A DNA stretch of 12,200 nt from an uncultured Anaerolineae bacterium (lineage in GTDB: Bacteria > Chloroflexota > Anaerolineae > Anaerolineales > UBA11858). Location: the NCBI GenBank assembly GCA_937893815.1, contig CALCSH010000367.1, positions 1 through 12,200 of the forward strand, read 5' to 3'. How positions within the stretch are numbered: the stretch's first letter is position 1; each line of letters opens with the position of its first letter. Both the position numbers and the translations under genes were made by a program. Below the pieces are notes generated by a model. It was given only the letters and a program-made list of their open reading frames with translations, had not been told where the DNA came from and searched no databases. This document shows, one piece after another, positions 9,501 to 12,200 of the stretch.

Positions 9501-12200
9501 CAACGATTTATCTCTCTGACGATACCAGCTCTTCGGCAAACTTGCTGACACTTGGTTTGCTGGATGTCGACGCTTTTGTTGGTTACGATAAAGGGACACC
9601 GGACTCCAGCGACGATCTTGGCATGCAACTACAGGGTGTTGATCTGGCATTAGCGTTGTTTGCCGAGCAAGGCGGAACTCGCCAGTGGACCTCGGTAAAA
9701 GCGGGCATTGGGTCAGCGGCTTTCCTTGGCTTGCCCACAGATTTAAATATGACACTTGGTACAGCCAGCATTGAAATGAATAAACCCGCATCTGATGGTA
9801 CGGTAATTGATTATGTTGCTACCGGATTGGAAACTCAGGCAACGGTTCTTGATGTGAGTGTTGGACCTGGCACAACCGTTATATTTGATATGGATGATAG
9901 CAAAGGGGAATATACCCAGATCGCTGGAAATATAACTCTGAACTTATTTGACTTTATCACTGTTTCAGGCGGGTTTGGTCTTGAAAAATCCAGTTCGGAT
10001 GTCTATCTCTCGGATGATACAAATATAATAGCTGACCTGCTGACAATTGGTATGCTAGGAGTAGATGTTTTCTTTGGTTACGACCAGGGTACGTCCGATA
10101 GCGCTGATGATATTGGGATGCAGCTTTTGGATGTCGATTTGGCGTTGGCAATATTCACTGAACAGGGTGGAACGCGTAATTGGACATCGGTTAAGGCTGC
10201 GGTTGGCTCTGCATCCTTCCTCGGTTTGCCTGCTGAGCTTGTGGTCGCGCTATCTTCTGCTGCCATTGAGATTAACAAACCTGCTGCTGATGGAACGGTA
10301 GTGGACTATCAGATTACTGGTGGTGAAACGCAGGCTACTATTCTCGAAGTCATTCTTGGCCCTGGCGTATCAGTGTCCTTCGATATGGATGATGACAAGG
10401 GAGAGTGTCTCCAGGTTACCGGTGTAGCCGATTTGAGTCTGTTCGGTTTTGTCACCATTTCGGGTGGGTTTGGACTGGAAAAATCATCTCAACAAGTGCA
10501 CCTGGCTGATGGCTCGATTGTGGATACTGACATGTTGACATTGGGCGGCTCTGGCCTGGAAGGCTTTGTGGGGATGAATGGCCCGGCAACAGAGCCAGAT
10601 GCATTAGGATTACTACTTTCCAGTCTTACCTTTGGCTTGGCATTGTTCGCGCCAGCTAAAGGGCAGAGTGGTTATGAAGGTGTTACGTGGACTTCGCTCA
10701 AAGCAGCTGCAGACGGAGTGACCTTCTTGGGACTCCCTTCGGAACTAAGTATCTCTGCAACCAAGATTTTCGTAGATGTCAACCAGGTTAGTACGGGGGT
10801 TGCCACACAGGTAATTGATTTTAGCGCTACTTCCGTGGTTGTGACTGCAGGACCGGTAGCGACGATTACACTGGACATGGATGGCAGTGCTGGGAACCTC
10901 ATGCGAGCTGGTGGCGCTATTCAGATTGGCCTGTTTGACTCTGAGCTTTCGGCAGACTATCTTGCCTTTGAGAAGAAACAACAGGGAGGAATGGATGTCC
11001 TCTCGATGGCAGGGGTAGACATTTCTTTTGCTCTTAAGGTGGGGACGACGCAGATTATCAAGCTTTCAATTGCTAGCGCAGCATTTGTTTTCCTAGAAGG
11101 TGGTATTGCTGGAGAGGTAATGACAAATAGTCTTGATACTGGCCCAACGCTGCCTGGAATCAGTCTTTCAGCCGACTCCTTTACCTTGGGTATTAACACC
11201 ACCGGGCAAGCCTTTACTGATATTCTTGGTGTGGCTGTTGATCTGCCTGCGAGTACTCAATTGCTGCGCGTGAAAGTTCTGAATGGAAATATTTCCGTTC
11301 TAGGCAGCGAACTATTTGCTGATGAGTTCATCCTTAACTATCAGAACCTTGTCGGTGGCAATAAGCTGGTTGAGATTGCAGGAACGAACCTAGGCTTTAA
11401 ACTCAACCTTGAGGCTACCGAGATTGTCAATCTGTCGATTGATGAAATCGCCTTTGCATTCACGCCCGATGGTATTGCCGGAATGGCAACCACTACAGCG
11501 GTAACAGACCTGTTATCTCTGAGCCAGATATCATTTAACGCTGATTCTCTTGAGATATATATCAACACAACCGGCCAGGCGATTACAGAAATCTTAGGGC
11601 ACACGGTCAATCTTCCAGGTGAGACAGAGTATTTGAAAGTAAAGATAATTAATGCCCAGATGAAGGTTTTTGAGAGTTTCCTCTCAGCTGATTTATTCGA
11701 ACTTTCGCTAGAAACAGGTGCTTTCGGTGCAGAGATCGGTCTCACTGGAACAAATATGGTATTCGCTCTCCAGCTGGGCGGTGTCACATTGCTTGAACTG
11801 GATATAACAACCGGTCTCTTCTCCTTTAAAGAAACAGGCCTCGTTGCAATGCTGACTGCTGAGTTTTCTGTTGGTCCCAGCTTGCCAAACGTGGGCTTTT
11901 CATTTGCTTCTGTATCACTTGCGATTAATACAACCGGTTTGGCTGTGACAGAGATTATGGGGACAGCGGTCGATTTGGGAGATATTGTTTTTAGCATAAC
12001 GGGCGTAGGTGGAAGCTTCCAATTTCTTGGTATGCTCGATCTCACGGTAGGATCCTTCACATATGAGCGTGCCATCGTTAATGGCGAAGTGGCCATCAGT
12101 GTAGGACTTGTAGATATTTTATTTGAAATGACTACTACGGTTTCAGGGTTTGGTGCAAATGTTCGAATCGGGCGTTTTACGGCCCCCTCAGCGGCTTTTA
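479..12200 (+). CDS. Giant exported beta-rich repeat protein, 3' end outside window
   Basis: One frame stays open from ATG 479 to the window edge (3,907 complete codons, no stop seen on reading it through). The start is well fixed: an in-frame TGA lies at 449-451, no ATG, GTG or TTG occurs in frame between it and 479, and translation from 479 begins with a convincing signal peptide. The Shine-Dalgarno match is poor (the bases before the ATG read CACAACCATCATTT). Domain order is signal peptide, acidic linker, short beta-helix, SPGNSPG segment, a 155-residue repeat array, an inserted five-module block, 165-residue repeats, then shorter C-terminal repeats. The protein is rich in G, A, L, V, D, S and T and almost free of cysteine. 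No enzyme motif is visible. A surface or secreted structural or adhesive role is inferred from architecture alone. No RTX nonapeptide array, beta-barrel or sorting signal appears within the window, but the C-terminus is not seen. The frame is intact throughout, so the gene looks functional. Confidence 0.95.
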   Translation, partial: MKTPHSVEWKNKSNLWQVCLLLFCVFVMMFSMPEVVFADGIDTVEPPIAEEIGDEIAENIDAESNNLGNEFDPDAIEETEESTINTGQEETLFGEIEISEDNTEISENANPQVTEDVAETDSNHYVTAVGEIESQEEEPTEIENNIPDDDVDSESIAEISVVSDEGFEPANLETDDLNGEPSSEENASALQTSEEEIERTNETIVEPSDVPSAISSASVVPDPYFFVSDIRYSFLPEGGDCSGLSNCQISTTPIQDAIDAVLGGLTPDDDSIYIEGGIYAENVTLQSIGFNLLLMGGVDGTETILDGEISINNASGKIALQNFSFSSGLNVINSDDVIVQDSSFNSDIVVENSTILVKDSTFNGSAEIRVGNSNVSVVGVEDLINSGLISPGNSPGILDVETFTQSSDATLEIEIAGTIAGTGYDQVNVASLASLAGELKVTFLDGFAPNVGDTFDFMTFDTVNGTFDTGTGLFGFGSGNLFFQVVQQVDRLQLVTHALPNLGQIDISGVTSADNNLLGEFLNPFYFGFGAFTVDASVSVADFFHATGTFSLDSSSPSVTLSDASSVNTDLLRIGGSGLTAFVGLNGPETNPDAMGLTLTDVDFGVGLFFEDSGSGSWTVLKASAVTAAFVGLGEEIILPGTNLTVSINTGSEATVIDFSSSPTLVDTGSGTVSLDFDGVDGKQIQTSGDFTLTVSNFFRVVGTLSFKKSNGQVILDDTSVANVDLLTVGGTGVSAFAGLQGGTPDAMGLSLTGVDFALALLMDQSNSSRKWVSLKATAGGGAFVGLDTLTLSGDSLVVEINGASADARIVDFNAQNLIVKTGPITTLTLDMGADEGQLTRALGNFTLAVAEFFHVDGTFAFEKSSETIVLVDATEVDTDLLAIGGSGLTAFAGLNGPASDPDAIGLSLSSVAFALAVLMPKVGEVGVDSLKWTALKATASTVAFLGLPEITVAGSNISIEINRVNGVVDPADPDTRVVDFGADSPGGALSVVTGSGTTLDLDMGGDEGQLARLRGDLSLTLADFFHVEGGLAFERSSGQVTLNDTNVVNVDFLTVGAEGVEAFSGLNGGTADALGLALADVDFGLALMTDKADGARKWASLVGDAGSVTLTGIEGLEVSGDTISLEINRAAVDGTIVDYAAQHLDVVTGLGTVISLEMESSEGELLRVSGNLTLDVFGFLTVTGGLAFEKSSESVKLNDASTVDIDLLTVGGAGLSAFAGLNGGTLNALGLDLGNVDFALALLVDKLDAARKWLSLEALAGSVSLLGIPNLVLSGTTVSVEINRAAAADGTIVDYSDQPLDVVNGPGSTFTIDMDSSEGQLARAVGDFMLDIADFFHIEGGFGFERSIDQIILDTGEIVDVDLLTVGGVGVDAFAGLNGGTANALGLVLGNITFALALMADAIEPARKWTSLEGLAGLVAATGIPGLKISADSLSIEINLAAADGTVVDFMAQPLDVATGPGTNYTLDMDGSKSQQLWVSSNMTLEVADFFHVEGSFGFEKTSDIVMLNDTTTVNVDMLTLGGSGLDAFAGLNGDTVDALGLDLGDVDFALALLVDQADATRKWLSLEGLAGSVALAGLSGLALAGDTISVEINQAAADGTVVDYAATSLDVVTGPGNMYTLDMDGDESELIRASGNLTLDVAGFFLVSGGFAFERSSDSVVLDDGSNVFVDLLTIGGSGVNAFAGLNSGTADELGLSLGAVDFAIALLADQTDSSRKWLSLEALAGSVAMAGISGLTLAGDIISVEINQAAGDGTVVNYAAQNLDVVTGPGTTLTLDMDGSLGELIRASGNLTLSVVDFFYVSGGFAFEKSSSQVTLIEGEVVNVDLLTIGGVGVNAFAGINGGTTNALGLVLGNVTFALAMLTDKSLASRKWLAMEAYAGTAAFIGIDGLSIAGDTLHVEVNRAAASDGSLVDFSAQNMVVATGPGSTLILTMDASKGELTKASGNLELDVFGFFYVSGGFGFEKSIGNVTLDDTSVVSVDQLLLGGDGVEAFVGLNGGTADPFGLGMSDVDFGFALLSEHSDASRAWVSLQALAGAVVFTGVTGLVISADTLAVAINRAAEDGTVVDFLTQNLEITTGSLSTLTLDMDGSKGQLIQATGNLDINLFDFFSVSGGFGFEKSTDSVTLSNSDVINVDKMTLGGLDLDAFAGLNGGTGDAVGLSLGNLDFALALMVDLSDRTKKYTSLQATASSATFSGIDGLVVAADTLEVAINQGVTIPEQAEVNETANTLYVLTIGDETIGTMTLNFGGDSQNMILTAGDSDSTVIANLKAALEALSGIGVGNVQVTGSRYGGYTIEFIGALEGTDVSGMTVSTTAAGVVVTVDEVGNAVAGVNEVKRITIETPRTTPVSVSISVTEVSAGGAGTNELQALVFTTPYASKGTFDIAIDGITETVTFKQSMTLTNETNIQSALMSILGVGSEDLKVKFNSAYKNGHRYIITYQAALAGTNISNMILTNNLSTGDVVAYNLKQGSGSTEVQTVNLSSAGAGTFTLALDYDGSTYTTTDLAFDADIADVESALNSALTALGGTVIVGGSVGSWQVTFGGAMEGQNLALLKMDVSPESLAPSGSFVVELEGETSADINYNSSTTALAANIESAFEGLSMVGVGNVAVTFENGDTSYQNYRIEFINALVNSNVDDITLNLTNLNLATAKSYNLTQGSTSVAETQRVSINTDARSGTFGVELEYSGTTYTALAIDFDATANEVQEVLDTAFSGIAGAAISVGFWNGRQLDVIFGGSLAGKDINPLVASASTVTTPAILALEQVGYTLVIPAVPAQTIVVDYVAQPLEVLVGPGTIFGLNMDGGEGEIIKVTGNVDLNLFDFVTVSGGFGFEKSTQSIVLSDTSSVDTDMLTMGLLNVDAFVGYDSGTSDTGDDLGMQLLGVDLAVAIFSEQSGSRKWTSVKAGVDSASFLGAPVGLSVSVNTVSIEMNNPASDGTVVDYLITTGEIAATNLEVLVGPSTTVTFDMDDDKGEYLQVIGNAEFDLFDFVVVSGGFGLEKASTTIYLSDDTSSSANLLTLGLLDVDAFVGYDKGTPDSSDDLGMQLQGVDLALALFAEQGGTRQWTSVKAGIGSAAFLGLPTDLNMTLGTASIEMNKPASDGTVIDYVATGLETQATVLDVSVGPGTTVIFDMDDSKGEYTQIAGNITLNLFDFITVSGGFGLEKSSSDVYLSDDTNIIADLLTIGMLGVDVFFGYDQGTSDSADDIGMQLLDVDLALAIFTEQGGTRNWTSVKAAVGSASFLGLPAELVVALSSAAIEINKPAADGTVVDYQITGGETQATILEVILGPGVSVSFDMDDDKGECLQVTGVADLSLFGFVTISGGFGLEKSSQQVHLADGSIVDTDMLTLGGSGLEGFVGMNGPATEPDALGLLLSSLTFGLALFAPAKGQSGYEGVTWTSLKAAADGVTFLGLPSELSISATKIFVDVNQVSTGVATQVIDFSATSVVVTAGPVATITLDMDGSAGNLMRAGGAIQIGLFDSELSADYLAFEKKQQGGMDVLSMAGVDISFALKVGTTQIIKLSIASAAFVFLEGGIAGEVMTNSLDTGPTLPGISLSADSFTLGINTTGQAFTDILGVAVDLPASTQLLRVKVLNGNISVLGSELFADEFILNYQNLVGGNKLVEIAGTNLGFKLNLEATEIVNLSIDEIAFAFTPDGIAGMATTTAVTDLLSLSQISFNADSLEIYINTTGQAITEILGHTVNLPGETEYLKVKIINAQMKVFESFLSADLFELSLETGAFGAEIGLTGTNMVFALQLGGVTLLELDITTGLFSFKETGLVAMLTAEFSVGPSLPNVGFSFASVSLAINTTGLAVTEIMGTAVDLGDIVFSITGVGGSFQFLGMLDLTVGSFTYERAIVNGEVAISVGLVDILFEMTTTVSGFGANVRIGRFTAPSAAF
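593..1093 (+). other. Acidic low-complexity linker (residues 39-205)
   Basis: By hand count about 57 of 168 residues are Asp or Glu, about one third, and only one is basic (an Arg near the end). Clusters such as QEEEPTE and PDDDVDSE recur, with little hydrophobic periodicity. This points to a disordered, strongly negative spacer directly after the signal peptide. It could hold the folded part away from the membrane or bind cations; both roles are inference. No clear internal repeat is visible beyond Glu-rich patches. Confidence 0.8.
1199..1219 (+). other. Cysteine pair Cys241/Cys247
   Basis: The motif GGDCSGLSNCQIS contains the only two closely spaced cysteines of the mature protein. The one other mature cysteine that I found is Cys3310 in repeat unit 15. 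In an exported protein a six-residue spacing suits a small disulfide loop capping the following beta-helix. That bond is inferred, not shown. Confidence 0.5.
1229..1621 (+). other. Short right-handed beta-helix (pectin-lyase-like) segment
   Basis: Residues about 251-381 begin with TTPIQDAIDAVLGG, then DDDSIYIEGGIYAENVTL. This is the usual opening of parallel beta-helix domains, in which an IQ-AID helix is followed by an 'I-V-GGxY-ENV' strand. Rungs with short alternating strands follow, for example ITINNASG-like turns, VIVQDSSF and ILVKDSTF, where an 'x-D-S-x-F' motif returns about every 20 residues. The segment is too short for a complete pectate lyase and has no visible catalytic Asp/Arg set. 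It probably serves as a structural or carbohydrate-binding cap. The fold call rests on motif resemblance. Confidence 0.6.
1637..1972 (+). other. Autotransporter passenger-associated-like segment (SPGNSPG)
   Basis: Residues 387-498 read GLISPGNSPGILDVETFTQ, then an 'ATLEIEIAGT...GYDQVNVA' strand, then GELKVTFLDGFAPNVGDTF and a 'GTFDTGTGLF' end. The same order (G-x-I-SPGNSPG, then LxIEIxG, YDQLxV, GxLxVxxxxGFxPxxGDxF, GxF) is typical of the beta-helical repeat found near the end of autotransporter passengers and in many large surface proteins. Here it links the beta-helix to the 155-residue array. No translocating barrel is seen in the window, so the motif alone does not make this a type V secreted protein. 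Confidence 0.65.
2039..7132 (+). repeat. 155-residue tandem repeat array, units 1-11
   Basis: Units, each counted from the 'LDMDGS' motif: 1, 2039; 2, 2504; 3, 2969; 4, 3485; 5, 3950; 6, 4418; 7, 4883; 8, 5348; 9, 5813; 10, 6281; 11, 6746 (interrupted at 7133). Spacing is 465 bp, except unit 3 (516) and units 5 and 9 (468). Within a unit the order is: D-M-D-G-S-x-G-x-L; ASGNLTLDV; FFxVSGGFAFEKS; V-x-V-D-L-L-T-V-G-G; AFAGLNGGTxDALGL; VDFALALLxD; SRKWLSLEALAG; LxLAGDTISVEIN; AAxDGTVVDYAAQ; LDVVTGPGT. Unit 1 lacks the DMDG motif and is the most diverged of the set. The alternating hydrophobic pattern suggests beta-strands. Amino-acid motifs are much better kept than the DNA, which suggests old duplications held by selection. 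I do not know a named family for this unit. Confidence 0.93.
7133..8833 (+). other. Inserted block of five similar beta-rich modules inside repeat unit 11
   Basis: Unit 11 runs normally to 'EVAINQG' (7132), and its tail resumes at 'VVDYVAQPLEVLVGPGT' (from about 8834). Between them lie about 562 residues beyond the normal unit length. The block holds five modules of about 90-100 residues, roughly 7163-7450, 7589-7866, 7916-8180, 8190-8450 and 8480-8764. They share a plan: a strand such as GTFTLALDYDG or GTFGVELEYSG, a TxxxxFDADIADVESALNSAL-like helix, a 'V-V-G' strand, then a strand ending 'VTFGGAMEGQN', 'IEFIGALEGTD' or 'VIFGGSLAGKD'. Linkers such as 'YNLKQGS' and 'YNLTQGS' join some modules. 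Similar short modules are known to me from giant proteins of aquatic bacteria, but I cannot name the family with confidence. The frame is kept across both junctions. Confidence 0.8.
8834..8896 (+). repeat. Resumed tail of repeat unit 11
   Basis: After the inserted block the sequence returns to the repeat consensus with VVDYVAQPLEVLVGPGT and continues into unit 12 at 8897. The fit to the normal unit tail (VVDYAAQxLDVVTGPGT) shows that unit 11 was split rather than replaced. Confidence 0.8.
8897..10381 (+). repeat. 165-residue repeat subtype, units 12-14
   Basis: Units start at 8897, 9392 and 9887, exactly 495 bp apart. They keep the core of the 155-residue unit (FDFVTVSGGFGFEKS, then SRKWTSVKA in unit 12 with diverged equivalents in 13 and 14). 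They differ in two places. AFAGLNGGT is replaced by AFVGYDxGTxDxxDDLGMQL, three residues longer, with FFGYD in unit 14. The loop after VVDY is seven residues longer (for example 'LITTGEIAATNLEVLVGP'). The opening motif of units 13-15 is the more acidic DMDDDKGE or DMDDSKGE. This is a separate later expansion of the same ancestral unit. Confidence 0.9.
10382..10873 (+). repeat. Transitional repeat unit 15 (164 residues)
   Basis: This unit opens with the acidic DMDDDKGE of the 165-residue subtype. It then returns to the first-array style: LTLGGSGLEGFVGMNGP followed by 'EPDALGL'. Like unit 3 it has a longer segment before the conserved tryptophan (APAKGQSGYEGVTWTSLKA against MPKVGEVGVDSLKWTALKA). 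It carries the only cysteine in the repeat region (Cys3310). It is followed by a normal DMDGS at 10874. Confidence 0.8.
10874..12200 (+). repeat. C-terminal block with about 122-residue repeats, running off the window
   Basis: A degenerate unit 16 starts at 10874 with LDMDGSAGNLMRAGG and keeps a short 'LFDSELSADYLAFEK', then loses the standard order. Three shorter repeats follow, starting near 11159, 11528 and 11891. They are marked by FTLGINTTGQAFTDILG, LEIYINTTGQAITEILG and VSLAINTTGLAVTEIMG, with spacings of 369 and 363 bp. Each continues with a strand such as LLRVKVLNGNISVLGSELF or YLKVKIINAQMKVFESFL. The INTTG strand matches the 'SVEIN' strand of the long unit, so this looks like a shortened relative of it rather than an unrelated domain. 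The third repeat is incomplete at 12200. Confidence 0.8.

Noticed and set aside
10065..10301. Plus-strand frame of 78 codons in another phase
   Set aside because: It overlaps repeat unit 14/15 in a different frame, and its Leu/Arg-rich product has no recognisable feature.
11341..12096. Minus-strand open frame of 251 codons
   Set aside because: It lies wholly antisense to the giant gene, has low-complexity Ser/Thr/Pro/Lys-rich composition expected from reversing G/V/D/T codons, and shows no domain or plausible start context.

Overview
The window holds one thing: the 5' part of a giant plus-strand gene with its upstream region. A single reading frame opens with ATG at 479 and runs to the last base without a stop codon, giving at least 3,907 codons; the 3' end lies outside the window. 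No other protein gene, RNA gene, mobile element or CRISPR array can be supported. All sizeable open frames on the minus strand, and the few in other plus frames, are shadows of this repetitive gene.

Bases 1-478 are AT-rich and non-coding. They consist largely of a diverged tandem duplication with an offset of about 262-266 bp. The second copy (about 289-495) carries the real start of the giant gene. The first copy (about 23-240) carries the same upstream sequence and a broken 16-codon version of the same start (217-267).

The predicted protein has these parts in order: a Sec-type signal peptide (residues 1-38); a very acidic, disordered-looking linker (39-205); a segment with two cysteines followed by a short right-handed beta-helix (about 251-381); a segment resembling autotransporter passenger-associated repeats, with the motif SPGNSPG (387-498); an array of 155-residue repeats (units 1-11, DNA 2039-7132); a block of about 562 residues of unrelated sequence made of five similar modules, inserted inside one loop of unit 11 (7133-8833); three repeats of a longer 165-residue subtype (units 12-14) and a transitional unit 15 (8897-10873); and a C-terminal block with shorter repeats of about 122 residues, still running at the window edge.

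The protein is most simply read as an exported, giant, beta-rich cell-surface or secreted protein, possibly adhesin-like. That function is inferred from architecture only, since no catalytic motif is visible. I do not recognise the 155-residue repeat as a named family. Giant proteins combining such N-terminal segments with long beta-rich repeats occur in marine Gammaproteobacteria and other aquatic bacteria. The moderate base composition with an AT-rich flank fits such a host, but the taxon cannot be fixed from this window.
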